A DNA stretch of 64,000 bases from DAOTKC01 sp035449045 (GCA_035449045.1 DAOTKC010000002.1:31140-95139); one strand, 5' to 3'; numbered from the stretch's first letter, positions 51,563 to 61,818 are shown. The notes: generated from the sequence alone by a model not told the origin. Made by a program: numbers and translations.

Positions 51563-52777
51563 ATGGATTTTATAAGCGGAGGCGTGTGCGCTCCCAAAGG
51601 ATTTAAAGCTTCGGGAGTGCATTGCGGAATAAGGAAGAACAAATCGAAGCGCGACCTCGCCCTCATTTATTCGGAGGCCGAGGCGGCGGCCGCCGCGGTC
51701 TACACAAAAAACCTCGTCAAAGGCGCGCCGATTTTGGTTACCAAGAAAAACCTTTCGGACGGCCGCGCGCGTGCTGTCATATGCAACAGCGGCAACGCCA
51801 ACACCTGCAACGCCGACGGCGTTGAAATTGCCGAGGCGATGTGCCGTCTTTTGGCGGACGAACTGAAAATCTCGCCCGCGGACGTCATAGTGGCGTCGAC
51901 GGGCGTCATCGGCCAGCCCCTGCCCATCGAGCCTATTAAAAATGGCATAAAGCCGCTTGTCGCCGCGCTGGGAAACGGCAACAGCGCGCTTGCGGCCGAG
52001 GCGATTATGACGACCGACACCGCGCTTAAGGAAGTTGCGGCGACGTTTGAAATCGACGGCAAGACCTGCACCGTGGGCGGCATCGCCAAGGGCTCGGGCA
52101 TGATTAACCCAAACATGGCGACAATGCTGGTCTTTATTACGACCGACGCCGCGATAACTCCCGAGATGCTCACCCTTGCGCTCAAAGAGGACGTCAAGGA
52201 CTCTTTCAACATGATTTCGGTGGACGGCGACACCTCCACCAATGATATGGTTTCGGTGATGGCGAACGGAACGGCGCAAAACAAACTAATCGACAAAAAG
52301 AATGCCGCCTATCGCAAATTTAAAGAGGCGCTCTTTGAAGTCACAAAATATCTTTGCCGCGCCATAGCCAAGGATGGCGAGGGCGCGACAAAGCTCATCG
52401 AATGCCGCGTTTTTGGCGCCGCATCCAAAAAGACGGCGCGCACGGTTGCCAAAGCGGTCATATCGTCAAGTTTAGTTAAATCGGCGATATTCGGCGCCGA
52501 TGCAAATTGGGGCAGGATACTCTGCGCTGCCGGTTATTCGGGCGCCGATATCGACGTCGAAAAGGTGGACGTTTCCTTTGAATCAAGCGCGGGCGCGGTG
52601 GCGGTCTGCAAAAGCGGCGCCTCCATTGATTTCGACGAGCCGCTGGCAAAAGCCGTTTTATCCGAAAGCGAGATAATTATTAATGTCAAGCTGAACGCGG
52701 GGAAGGCCTCGGCCACGGCGTGGGGGTGCGACCTCACCGAAGCCTACGTCAAAATAAACAGCGGCTATCGGACTTAA
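51563..52777 (+). CDS. argJ: Bifunctional glutamate N-acetyltransferase / ornithine acetyltransferase
   Basis: A 404-aa ArgJ, which moves the acetyl group from N-acetylornithine to glutamate (and may use acetyl-CoA), closing the acetyl cycle of arginine synthesis. The self-cleavage and catalytic threonine is in GMINPNMATMLVF near residue 190; NSGNANTCN lies near residue 70 and SSLVKSAIFGADANWGRI near 300. It is processed into alpha and beta chains. AAGGGAC precedes the ATG. No separate argA is needed if it is bifunctional. Confidence 0.96.
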   Translation: MDFISGGVCAPKGFKASGVHCGIRKNKSKRDLALIYSEAEAAAAAVYTKNLVKGAPILVTKKNLSDGRARAVICNSGNANTCNADGVEIAEAMCRLLADELKISPADVIVASTGVIGQPLPIEPIKNGIKPLVAALGNGNSALAAEAIMTTDTALKEVAATFEIDGKTCTVGGIAKGSGMINPNMATMLVFITTDAAITPEMLTLALKEDVKDSFNMISVDGDTSTNDMVSVMANGTAQNKLIDKKNAAYRKFKEALFEVTKYLCRAIAKDGEGATKLIECRVFGAASKKTARTVAKAVISSSLVKSAIFGADANWGRILCAAGYSGADIDVEKVDVSFESSAGAVAVCKSGASIDFDEPLAKAVLSESEIIINVKLNAGKASATAWGCDLTEAYVKINSGYRT

Positions 52778-52879
52778 TTAGAAAATAAAGCCGGTGTTCG
52801 GTGAAGAAATCGAACGCAAATAATCAAGAGTAAGATAACGAGAAAAGCAAGATAAAAAATAAAAAGCTAAGGTAGAAAA

Positions 52880-53728
52880 ATGATTACAAACGCCGAAAAA
52901 GCGGGAATTTTAATTGAGGCGCTGCCGTATATTCAGAAATATTACGGCAAAATAATCGTCGTCAAATACGGCGGCAACGCCATGAAGAGCGAGGATTTGA
53001 AAAAGGCCGTAATGGGCGATATCGTGCTGCTTTCGCTCATCGGAATAAAGGTCGTCTTAGTTCACGGCGGCGGCCCCGAAATAACCGATACAATGGAGAA
53101 AATGGGCATAAAGCCCAAGTTTATCGACGGCCTCCGCTATACCGACAAAGAGACCGCCGACATCGTGCAGATGGTGCTGGCAGGCAAGGTCAACAAAGAT
53201 TTGGTCAAGCTGATTGAGAGCATCGGCGGCAACGCAATAGGCCTTTCGGGCATCGACGCGCGCCTGATTGAGGCCGCGCCCGTGTCCGACGCGCTGGGTT
53301 ACGTCGGCGCCATAACCGCCATCAATCCCAAGCCCATTAGCGACCTTCTCGAGCGCGGCTATATACCCGTCATCTCCACGGTGGGATGCGACAAGGATGG
53401 CAACTCCTACAACATCAACGCCGATACCGCCGCGGCAGGCATAGCCGGCGTTTTGAAGGCGGAAAGCCTCATCAACATGACCGACATAAAGGGCGTGCTC
53501 AAAGATAAGGACGACGACAAGACGCTGATTCCGGTCATTCAGGTCAGCGAGGTTCCCTCGCTCGTCAAGCAGGGCGTCATTTCGGGCGGCATGATTCCCA
53601 AAATCGAGTGCTGTGTCGAGGCAATCCGCCGCGGCGTCAAAAAGGTGTTTGTCATAGACGGCAGAGTGCCCCACTCCATTCTTATCGAGATTCTCTCCGA
53701 TACCGGCATAGGCACGATGTTTATTTAA
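52880..53728 (+). CDS. argB: Acetylglutamate kinase
   Basis: A 282-aa amino-acid kinase phosphorylating N-acetylglutamate. Motifs: VVKYGGNAM near residue 25, VLVHGGGPEI near 62, NADTAAAGIAGVLKAE near 190 and the final GGMIPKIE. The N-terminal helix EALPYIQKYYGK is of the kind present in arginine-sensitive hexameric ArgB, so feedback inhibition by arginine is likely. Complete, between argJ and argD. Confidence 0.96.
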   Translation: MITNAEKAGILIEALPYIQKYYGKIIVVKYGGNAMKSEDLKKAVMGDIVLLSLIGIKVVLVHGGGPEITDTMEKMGIKPKFIDGLRYTDKETADIVQMVLAGKVNKDLVKLIESIGGNAIGLSGIDARLIEAAPVSDALGYVGAITAINPKPISDLLERGYIPVISTVGCDKDGNSYNINADTAAAGIAGVLKAESLINMTDIKGVLKDKDDDKTLIPVIQVSEVPSLVKQGVISGGMIPKIECCVEAIRRGVKKVFVIDGRVPHSILIEILSDTGIGTMFI

Positions 53729-53855
53729 ATTGATAACGATTTGTAATAAATTTAGGCGTAACCGAGAACAAGCAAACAAAAAAACAATCAAGTAAAAATA
53801 TTAAATTAACTTCGATTTTTATTGATATATAGCAAGCTAAAAAAAGGCGAAAAAA

Positions 53856-55034
53856 ATGGATTTTGAAACAGTGAAAGAAAACGCCGAAAACTTCGAGGCG
53901 GCGGTCTATAACCGCTTCGAGCTCGGCATAAAGTGCGGCAAAGGCGCAACGCTTCTTGACTTTTCGGGCAAGGAATACATCGACTTTTCGAGCGGTATAG
54001 GCGTCAACATCTTTGGCATAGCCGACGAGGGCTGGATTGCGGCGGTCACCGCACAGCTCAAGCTCATTCAGCACACCTGCAACCTCTACTATAACGAGCC
54101 CGCCTCCGCTCTCGTCAAACTGCTCTGCGAAAAAAGCGGATTTAAGCGCGCCTTTTTGTGCAATTCGGGCGCCGAAGCCAACGAATGCGCCATCAAGGTG
54201 GCGAGGAAATACTGGCACGACCGCCACGGCGAGGGCAAAGCCGAAATAATAACGCTAAAGGATTCTTTCCACGGCAGGACGGTGACGACGCTGTCGGCGA
54301 CAGGCCAAGGCGGTATGCACAAGCATTTTATGCCGTTTACCGAGGGCTTTTTATACGCGGCGCCAAACGATATAGACGATTTGAAATCCAAAATTTCCGC
54401 CGCCACCGCCGCCGTTATGATTGAGGCCGTTCAGGGCGAGGGCGGCGTTAACGCGCTCGATAAAAATTACGTTCAAAAGATTGCCGAGCTCTGCGGCGAG
54501 CGCGACATACTTCTGATTTGCGACGAGATTCAATGCGGCAACGGGCGGACGGGCAGGCTTTTCGGCTATATGAACTTCGAAGTCAAACCCGACATCGTGA
54601 CGACCGCCAAGGGCTTGGGCGGCGGCCTTCCCATCGGCGCGGCGCTGTTCAACGAAAAGACCGAGAAAGTGCTCGGCAAGGGCGACCACGGCTCCACCTT
54701 CGGCGGCAACCCAATAGCGGCGGCAGGCGCAGTTGAAATTTTGTCGAGGCTTAACGACGAACTGCTTTCGGAAGTAATAAAAAAATCAGACTATATGGTT
54801 TCAAAGTTAAAAAAACTGGACGAGATAGCCTCCGTCCACGGCATGGGGCTTATGCTGGGCGCCTCGCTGAAGACGAAAAAAGCGCGCGACGTCGCCGCCG
54901 AATGCATTACGGAAGGGCTGGTCGTTCTGACCGCCAAGGAGAAGCTGAGGTTCCTTCCGCCGCTGAATATCAGTTATGAGGAAATAGACCTCGGGCTGGA
55001 AATATTAAGCAAGGTTTTATCCAAACAGCAGTAA
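53856..55034 (+). CDS. argD: Acetylornithine aminotransferase
   Basis: A 392-aa class III PLP-dependent aminotransferase making N-acetylornithine. SGAEANECAIKVARKY near residue 100, FHGRT near 140, CDEIQCGNGRTG near 220 and the PLP lysine in TTAKGLGGGLPIGA near 250 are present. Complete; fourth gene of the arg operon. Confidence 0.95.
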   Translation: MDFETVKENAENFEAAVYNRFELGIKCGKGATLLDFSGKEYIDFSSGIGVNIFGIADEGWIAAVTAQLKLIQHTCNLYYNEPASALVKLLCEKSGFKRAFLCNSGAEANECAIKVARKYWHDRHGEGKAEIITLKDSFHGRTVTTLSATGQGGMHKHFMPFTEGFLYAAPNDIDDLKSKISAATAAVMIEAVQGEGGVNALDKNYVQKIAELCGERDILLICDEIQCGNGRTGRLFGYMNFEVKPDIVTTAKGLGGGLPIGAALFNEKTEKVLGKGDHGSTFGGNPIAAAGAVEILSRLNDELLSEVIKKSDYMVSKLKKLDEIASVHGMGLMLGASLKTKKARDVAAECITEGLVVLTAKEKLRFLPPLNISYEEIDLGLEILSKVLSKQQ

Positions 55035-55154
55035 TTTTATTAAACAAAGAACAATTAAATAACAGTTAAATAATAGGGCTTAATTGCTGAACAGGCAATT
55101 AAACTATAAAAAATAACAACATAAAGGCCGTTTTCGGCTATAAAGGTGGATTAT

Positions 55155-56060
<906 letters not shown>

Positions 56061-56190
56061 GCCGCGAGCAAACCTCAAAATAATGCGGTTCAGCTAAATT
56101 CAAGTTTTTCAGCTCAAAACAGCCAAAAAAGCCGCGGCGATTATCTTGACATCAAGCAACCGCCGTGTTATAGTCAAATAAACTAAATAG

Positions 56191-56306
56191 AGCAAAAGGG
56201 GTGCAGGCCATCCGGCCGGCTGAGATTATACCCGTTGAACTTGTAAGTTAGCACTTGCGCAAGGATTTGTTTCCACCTTCTTTTGCTTATAAAGGAAGGT
56301 TTTTTT
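56191..56306 (+). promoter_or_regulatory. TPP (thiamine pyrophosphate) riboswitch with terminator expression platform
   Basis: The conserved THI-box pieces GGGGTGC, GGCTGAGA, ACCC and GTTGAACTTG followed by GCGCAAGGA identify a TPP aptamer; P3 is GGCC-ATCC-GGCC. P1 pairs AGCAAA (56191-56196) with TTTGTT (56266-56271). An intrinsic terminator (56275-56283 with 56291-56300, then six Ts) ends at the ATG and contains the AAGGAAGG ribosome site. AGCAAAAG (56191-56198) can pair instead with CTTTTGCT (56280-56287), forming an antiterminator. Binding of TPP should therefore switch the thiamine transporter gene off. Confidence 0.92.
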
Positions 56307-57410
56307 ATGTATGTCAACCTTATTTCCGCCGCGCTTCAAAGCTATTTCGACCCACACGAGCTTTCGGGACAGCTTTTGATTTCGGCAATCGCGATAGCCG
56401 CCGCGTTCATAATAACGCTCACGCTCATTTATTTGTTGAAGCGCAAGTGGTTTGTCAAAGTCCTTGCGGCCGCGCTCGCCTGTTTTTTGGTTTTTTCCGT
56501 CGTAGTCATTGCGCTTTCGCTCTCACAGGACTTAAAGGAAAACGCCGAGGACTTTCAAAAATATCAGACGGTGTTTGCCATCGGCACTTTCTCGGCGCTT
56601 GCCGCGGGATTTGCCTTAGTGGTTATTTTAAAGCGTGCGGCAGGGAAATATTATAAGCCCGTCGCCATTTCGGCGGCCGTCGTAATGGCAGCGCTGACGA
56701 TAGCGTTTTTCGTGATAAGCTTTATCAACAACGCGAGCCCGCTTGCCGAGAGCTACGCCCTAACCCAAAAATCCCAGCTCTACCTTGCGATAACGCTGTT
56801 TACCGCCGTGCTGTTCGGCATACTTATTGTGTCGCTGACAAACACTAAAACGACGACCTTTGAAATCGTCTTTGCCGCGGTGTCCATTGCCATGTCCTTC
56901 GCGCTTTCTTACATCAGGATTTTCAAGCTTCCGCAGGGCGGCTCGGTTACCTTCGCGAGCTTGGTGCCCATCGTCATATACAGTTATAAGTTCGGCATAA
57001 GAAAGGGCGTGCTTTGCTGCTTTATCTACGGACTTCTGCAATCCTTTCAGGACCCGTGGATTGTCCATCCCCTCCAATATTTCCTCGACTATCCGCTCGC
57101 CTTCGGCGCCATCGGGCTTTCCGGCTTTCTGCGCGGCAAAATGAAGGATAGCGCGGCGGCGGGCTTGGGCTTCTTCTCGGCGCTTATCGTCCGCTATCTC
57201 TGCCACGCGGCGTCGGGCGCGTTGTTTTTTGGGACTTACGGCGCGGAATTCGGCGTCGGCGCGGTTGCTTGGGGATTTTTATATAACGCATTCGTTTTTG
57301 CCGACGGCGCCATAGCGCTCGTTGCCATCATTCTCCTCATGAACAATCGCGAGGTGCTCCGGTTCATCTCCCGCGGCGAGGAAAAGCCTCAGGAAACCGC
57401 AATCGAATGA
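56307..57410 (+). CDS. thiT: ThiT-type thiamine ECF transporter S-component with extra N-terminal membrane domain
   Basis: A 367-aa membrane protein. The C-terminal 185 residues match the thiamine-binding ThiT (YuaJ) subunit of ECF transporters: FALSYIRIFKLPQGGSVT, LVPIVIYSYKFGIRKG, GLLQSFQDPWIVHPLQYFLDYPLAF and a late RYLCHAASGALFF. The N-terminal 180 residues add about four to five further hydrophobic helices not found in the usual 190-200-aa ThiT. The ECF energising module is not in the window. A TPP riboswitch directly upstream supports thiamine as substrate. The frame upstream of 56307 lies in the terminator hairpin, so that ATG is the start. Confidence 0.9.
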   Translation: MYVNLISAALQSYFDPHELSGQLLISAIAIAAAFIITLTLIYLLKRKWFVKVLAAALACFLVFSVVVIALSLSQDLKENAEDFQKYQTVFAIGTFSALAAGFALVVILKRAAGKYYKPVAISAAVVMAALTIAFFVISFINNASPLAESYALTQKSQLYLAITLFTAVLFGILIVSLTNTKTTTFEIVFAAVSIAMSFALSYIRIFKLPQGGSVTFASLVPIVIYSYKFGIRKGVLCCFIYGLLQSFQDPWIVHPLQYFLDYPLAFGAIGLSGFLRGKMKDSAAAGLGFFSALIVRYLCHAASGALFFGTYGAEFGVGAVAWGFLYNAFVFADGAIALVAIILLMNNREVLRFISRGEEKPQETAIE

Positions 57411-57432
57411 GGCTCTTAATACAAAAACAATA

Positions 57433-57466
57433 AAAAATAACGCGTCTTTGGGCGCGTTATTTTTTA
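57433..57466. terminator. Strong bidirectional terminator after thiT
   Basis: AAAAATAACGCG / CGCGTTATTTTT (12 bp), eight-base loop, flanked by A and T runs; between thiT and the convergent AraC-type gene. Confidence 0.9.
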
Positions 57467-57566
57467 GCTTTTTTGCTTTTTTAAATTTTGCTATTTGCGT
57501 AAACTCTTTTCTTTTTGTTTACCTTGCTTTATGTTTAGTTTTATGTTTGGTTTTGCTTTGGGATTT

Positions 57567-58478
57567 TTACGCTTCGTTCAGCGGTTTAACCGGCCTGCCT
57601 TCGATATAACCGCGGTAGCCGAGCGGCGAAAGCTGAAAGCGCGGCGCGGCTTCGTCGTCCCACTTATAGCCGTAGAGCTCGGGATTGTAGTTGTTTATGA
57701 TGTCCCAAAGGTCGAAAATGGCTTCTTCAAATTTTTCGTCCTCGAAAGGCGGGCCTTGGAAAACCATCATTTTGCAGGGCGGCAGCGTGACGATTTCGAA
57801 GCCTTCGGGGATTTTGCCTAAGAAGTCTTCGGCGACCTCGACGCCCTGAACGTAAGTGGATGTGCCCTCCTTAACCAAGCTTTTGGGTAGCCACAGCCCC
57901 ATAGGCTCGCCGAGCGCACCCGAAATTTTGGAAAGCTCGCTGTCTATTTCGCAGCCTGCCTCTTCGCAGTATTCGAAGTAGTGCGTCGCCTTTTTGCCGC
58001 GCTTTAAAATAAGTTTGCGCGCGGGGCGATCTAATATCTGCACGAATACGGCGTTTAAATTGGTTTTTCGTTTTGACATGGATTTCTCTCCTTTTAATGC
58101 CGATAGGTAAAGATTGAAGACGCTTTTCGGTATAAACCGCTTGATGTTCCCGGGATTTTTTCGGTGGGCGGCCGGTGTTTTTTGAAATTCCTTAAAAAAC
58201 GCGCGCGTAAACCCCTCGTGCGAGTCGAACACAAAGTCGAATGCCACGTCCACTATCTTGGCGCCGCCGACGATATCCTCCGCAGCCTTAGCCAGCCTGA
58301 GCGCTCTTATGTATTGAAAAGGCGGCTTGCCGGTGTATTCGGCGAATAATTTGGCGGCATAGTAGGGCGAATAACCCGAGGCTTTGGCGAGGCCCGAAAG
58401 AGTGATCGGTTCCTTCAGATGCTCCTCGATGAAAAGTTGCATTTTCCTCACCGCCAGCCGTTTATCGATGCTGTCCAT
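57567..58478 (-). CDS. AraC-family regulator with C-terminal GyrI-like effector domain
   Basis: A 303-aa regulator. The AraC/XylS helix-turn-helix pair occupies residues of about 8-108 (LSGLAKASGYSPYYAAKLFAEYTGKPPFQY, then VAFDFVFDSHEGFTRAFFKEF). The last 160 residues resemble a GyrI-like/AraC effector-binding domain (MGLWLPKSL, YVQGVEVAEDFLGKIPEGFEIVTLPPCKMMVFQG). Such proteins sense small hydrophobic molecules and control stress or efflux genes. No target gene is adjacent except its own leader and the M28 peptidase, which is not divergent from it. It starts close to poorly structured DNA; the promoter was not identified with confidence. Confidence 0.88.
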   Translation of the reverse strand: MDSIDKRLAVRKMQLFIEEHLKEPITLSGLAKASGYSPYYAAKLFAEYTGKPPFQYIRALRLAKAAEDIVGGAKIVDVAFDFVFDSHEGFTRAFFKEFQKTPAAHRKNPGNIKRFIPKSVFNLYLSALKGEKSMSKRKTNLNAVFVQILDRPARKLILKRGKKATHYFEYCEEAGCEIDSELSKISGALGEPMGLWLPKSLVKEGTSTYVQGVEVAEDFLGKIPEGFEIVTLPPCKMMVFQGPPFEDEKFEEAIFDLWDIINNYNPELYGYKWDDEAAPRFQLSPLGYRGYIEGRPVKPLNEA

Positions 58479-58610
58479 CTTACCTCCGAGCGTATTATAT
58501 TAAAAAACTCACCAAACTTCTTGACTTTCCTTGCCAACTTTAGGCGCTACGGATATCTTTGAAGCCTCCTACTATTTGATTTTACCATACCGCGGGTTTT
58601 ATCTCAAACA

Positions 58611-58638
58611 TAAAAAAATCCCCGTCAAAGTAGCGGGG
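58611..58638 (-). terminator. Terminator of the M28 peptidase gene
   Basis: On the minus strand CCCCG/CGGGG (5 bp) with a nine-base loop followed by ATTTTTTTATG; about 45 bases after the peptidase stop. Ts on the plus side make it bidirectional. Confidence 0.8.
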
Positions 58639-58684
58639 ACTTTTTTATCTAATCTGAATTTGTTGGATTTATTACCGCAAGCGC

Positions 58685-59917
58685 TTATCTCACGCCGTTT
58701 TCCAAGTCCTCCAGCACCTGCACGCTGACAGCGAAGCAGTCGGCGAGGCCCTTTTCGTCGAGGTTGTCGTAGGTGTCGCGGCGGGTGTGGTAGTAGTCCT
58801 GCAGGTTGTGGTCCATTCCCGTGATGCCGGCCGCTTTGAAGCCGCCCTGATTGAAGGCGGCGGAGTCGGTGGCGCCGAGGGGAACGGAGATGAGGTCGCA
58901 TTTGATGCCGAGCTTGTCGGCGGCGTCCTTGAAGAGCTTGGACGCCTGCGGGTCGGCGGGAACGATGTTGTTCAAATCCTTAACGTTGACGCCCAAAAAC
59001 TTGCCGTCGTGGATGGTGTCGTAGGCATAGATGACGGTATCGACATCCTGATATTCGCCCTTATGCGCCTCGCACCACGCCTTGGCGCCGCGAAGTCCGG
59101 CTTCCTCCGAGCCCGTAATCAAAACGCCCACTTCGGTATTTTCAAGCTCGACGCCCTGTTCTTTTAAGGCCTTCATTATCGCGATGCCCATATAGCAGCC
59201 CGACAGATTGTCGTTGGCGCCGTCGACGATGCGCTTCTCGTTCCAGAGAAAATACATACCCACCCAGAAGGGCACGAAAGCGAGAATGCCGTAGCCGAGT
59301 TTGGCGACGATTCCGCTCGGGTCGACTTGAGCGTTAAAGCCCACGCCTCCGTTTATAATGAGGGCGGCTATGACAACGCCCACAAAGTAGACAACGCCGA
59401 CAATGGCGAGAAGGAAGTGGGCGATAAAGCCCGCTCCGCCTAAGTGGTAGTTAAAAGTCCATTCGCAGGCGGCGTCGGGATGGCCGTTGTAGAAAATCCT
59501 GCTTTTGACTTCGCCCTTGCACTTCTTGATAGCGGTGATATTGTAGGAAGTCTTTTTCTTAAAGAGCTTGTCAATCATACGCCTGTAAAGCACGAACTCG
59601 CAGATCATGAAGGTGGCGCCCGCGAAAATCAAGACGAGGGAGACTATCGGCATAAAAAAGTATAACGCCGCCGCCAAAAGCATCAGCGAGATGGTGATGT
59701 AAATCCAGCCCATGAAGGCGGCGGGATGGACGTCGAAAGGCTCGACTTTCACTTCGTCGCAATACTGTTTAAGCTGGCCTTCCATGTAGTCGACGGCCTG
59801 CTTTTCGCCCTTGCTGCCCGGCGCGCGCTTCTCAAAAGTCTTGATGACGTGGGTGATTTCGTCAACCATAAACTTGGCGCTTTCGGCTTTTGCGTTTTTG
59901 ATGCTGTCAAGATTCAT
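58685..59917 (-). CDS. M28-family metallopeptidase with internal membrane segments
   Basis: A 410-aa peptidase of the M28 (aminopeptidase) family. Zinc-ligand regions are recognisable: YNGHPDA (His-x-Asp), GANDNLSG, TGSEEAGLRGA (Glu-Glu) and a late DHNLQDYYHTRRDTYDNL. Three to four hydrophobic helices are inserted, two at about residues 68-108 and others at about 178-240, which interrupt the usual soluble fold, so the catalytic domain is tied to the membrane. AAGGAG precedes the ATG. Confidence 0.87.
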   Translation of the reverse strand: MNLDSIKNAKAESAKFMVDEITHVIKTFEKRAPGSKGEKQAVDYMEGQLKQYCDEVKVEPFDVHPAAFMGWIYITISLMLLAAALYFFMPIVSLVLIFAGATFMICEFVLYRRMIDKLFKKKTSYNITAIKKCKGEVKSRIFYNGHPDAACEWTFNYHLGGAGFIAHFLLAIVGVVYFVGVVIAALIINGGVGFNAQVDPSGIVAKLGYGILAFVPFWVGMYFLWNEKRIVDGANDNLSGCYMGIAIMKALKEQGVELENTEVGVLITGSEEAGLRGAKAWCEAHKGEYQDVDTVIYAYDTIHDGKFLGVNVKDLNNIVPADPQASKLFKDAADKLGIKCDLISVPLGATDSAAFNQGGFKAAGITGMDHNLQDYYHTRRDTYDNLDEKGLADCFAVSVQVLEDLENGVR

Positions 59918-59953
59918 AATTTTCTCCTTAAAATAAATTTTTATCCAAAAAAA

Positions 59954-59982
59954 AGTATATCACAGGCACTCCGCTTTTTCAA
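59954..59982 (-). promoter_or_regulatory. Promoter of the M28 peptidase gene
   Basis: On the minus strand TTGAAA (59977-59982), 17 bases, TATACT (59954-59959). Confidence 0.8.
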
Positions 59983-60135
59983 CCTGAAGCGTAAAATATT
60001 TAACGCTAATTTGTGACACAAAATTTAAAATTTGTAAAGCCTCGATACCCTTCTATGCTCTGGCAAGTCGAACGCAAGCAGTTTAACTCTTTCAAAGTCG
60101 GTGAAATCTTTAAATTATCATTTGTCATAAAAAAA

Positions 60136-60164
60136 TTAACTTATCTTCCCACATAAATTAATAT
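60136..60164 (+). promoter_or_regulatory. Promoter of the second InlB-repeat lipoprotein
   Basis: TTAACT (60136-60141), 17 bases, TAATAT (60159-60164); the transcript would start about 45 bases before ATG 60217. Confidence 0.6.
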
Positions 60165-60216
60165 GGTATTGGTTGCTAATCGGTTTTATACGAGTAAAAA
60201 ACTTAGGGAGTGGATT

Positions 60217-61755
60217 ATGCGACGAAAACTTTTTGTCATCTGCATTTTAGTGTTCATTGTCGCTATGCTTGCGGCCTGCAATAAAGGCGACATCATCGAA
60301 GGCGAAACCTTCAAACTCACGCTTGACGCCAACGGCGGCGCCTTTTCCGAGGGACAGGAAAGCTATGTCATCAATTCCGACGGTAAATCGGCGGTAACGC
60401 TTCCCGGGAATCCCGCCAAAACGGGCTACACCTTCAACGGCTGGTATCTCGAGGCAGAATGCACTACCGCGGCCGCCGACATAATAGGAAAGCCAATCTC
60501 AAACGATATTACCCTTTATGCGGGTTGGACGGCCAATAAATACACCTTCACTTTCGTGAGCAACGGCGGAAATAATATTGCGCCGGTTACCGCCGATTAC
60601 GGCACGGAAATTGCACCGCCCGAGCCTCACAAAGAAGGTTACAGCTTCGCGGGCTGGTATACCGACAACGGAACCTTTGACGAGGCTTATAACTCGTGGA
60701 CTGTGCCCGCGGCTAATTTAACGCTCTATGCCGATTGGACGATAAACAGTTATACCATAGATTTCGAGAGCAACGGCGGCGGCAATGTCGCTTCGATCAC
60801 TCAGGATTATAACACCGCGGTGGCCGCGCCCGCCGCTCCGACACGGCAAGGCCATAAGTTTTTAGGCTGGTATACTGACGATTCTTTTTCTGAAGAGTAT
60901 GCTTTTTCGACTATGCCGGCCGAAAATATCACACTTTACGCCAAGTGGCTTGACCTTGACGACGTTTATAAACGGGTAAACGCAGCGGGCGAGCCGGACG
61001 CAAACGGCGACTTTATTCTTTTCGGCGAATATCCGCAGACTGTTAAGGCCGCCGGCGTCACGGTGGGAACGGAAGCCGACGAACGCGGGTATTTCCTCGG
61101 CAGCGACGGTTACTACTACGCCCAAGTGACGGCGACGCCCGATCCTTCCGGCGGCTACACTTTCTCGACGGGCGCGGCGGTGGAAGAAGGCACGGCATAC
61201 TATTTTAAGGTTGAGCCGATAAAATGGCGTATCCTTTCCCAAAGCAACGGCTCGGCTTTGATTCTTTGCGAAAGTATAATCGCAAATATGCGTTTTGACG
61301 AAAACTCCAACAACTATGAAGAAAGCGAAGTTCGGGCGTGGCTTATCGGCGAGTTCTATAACACCGCTTTCAACCAGTTAGAGCGGCAGTTTATTCTTTT
61401 GACCGAGGTCGATAACAGCGTCGAAAGCACAGGCTATGACGAAAATCCCTACGCCTGCGAAAATACCCTTGATAAAGTCTTCTTACTAAGCTATCTTGAC
61501 ACCATAAATTCCGAATACGGTTTTTGCAACTTCGAGTCGAGGGAAAGGATAACCAGCGACTACAGCAGGGCAACGGGCGCCCAAATGGTTACCGAAAGCT
61601 CCTATTTCGGAAACGGTTGGTGGTGGCTGCGTTCGCCTAATAACGGTGCCGACGACCGAGCGTGGCATATAAACCTCGACGGTGACATCTGCGAGGGCAA
61701 CGTTTCACTAAACGGCCTTGGCACCGTCCCCGCGTTGTGGATACAGCTTAATTAA
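60217..61755 (+). CDS. Lipoprotein with InlB B-repeats and a DUF6273-like C-terminal domain
   Basis: A 512-aa exported lipoprotein: MRRKL, hydrophobic core, and lipobox LAAC with C21. AGGGAG lies before ATG 60217; the upstream frame overlaps the promoter. Residues of about 30-250 hold three Listeria-Bacteroides repeats (GYTFNGWYL, GYSFAGWYT, GHKFLGWYT with AGW/ADW/AKW ends). The C-terminal 240 residues have ILFGEYPQT, IKWRILSQ, SEVRAWL and WWWLRSP, the pattern of DUF6273-type domains of Bacillota surface proteins. It shares the repeat type and lipid anchor with the giant lipoprotein at 29 kb. The role is probably surface binding. Confidence 0.87.
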   Translation: MRRKLFVICILVFIVAMLAACNKGDIIEGETFKLTLDANGGAFSEGQESYVINSDGKSAVTLPGNPAKTGYTFNGWYLEAECTTAAADIIGKPISNDITLYAGWTANKYTFTFVSNGGNNIAPVTADYGTEIAPPEPHKEGYSFAGWYTDNGTFDEAYNSWTVPAANLTLYADWTINSYTIDFESNGGGNVASITQDYNTAVAAPAAPTRQGHKFLGWYTDDSFSEEYAFSTMPAENITLYAKWLDLDDVYKRVNAAGEPDANGDFILFGEYPQTVKAAGVTVGTEADERGYFLGSDGYYYAQVTATPDPSGGYTFSTGAAVEEGTAYYFKVEPIKWRILSQSNGSALILCESIIANMRFDENSNNYEESEVRAWLIGEFYNTAFNQLERQFILLTEVDNSVESTGYDENPYACENTLDKVFLLSYLDTINSEYGFCNFESRERITSDYSRATGAQMVTESSYFGNGWWWLRSPNNGADDRAWHINLDGDICEGNVSLNGLGTVPALWIQLN

Positions 61756-61777
61756 TTTTGCCCGCAAAATTAATTAA
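61748..61777 (+). terminator. AT-rich hairpin that contains the stop codon of the second lipoprotein gene
   Basis: A perfect 13-bp stem (61748-61760 with 61765-61777) and four-base loop; the TAA stop 61753-61755 lies in its 5' arm. Confidence 0.7.
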
Positions 61778-61781
61778 ATTA

Positions 61782-61811
61782 AAAAATCCGAGAAGCGATT
61801 CTCGGATTTTT
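61782..61811. terminator. Strong bidirectional terminator
   Basis: AAAAATCCGAGAA / TTCTCGGATTTTT (13 bp) with a GCGA loop, just after the AT-rich hairpin. Confidence 0.92.
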
Positions 61812-61818
61812 AAATTCT

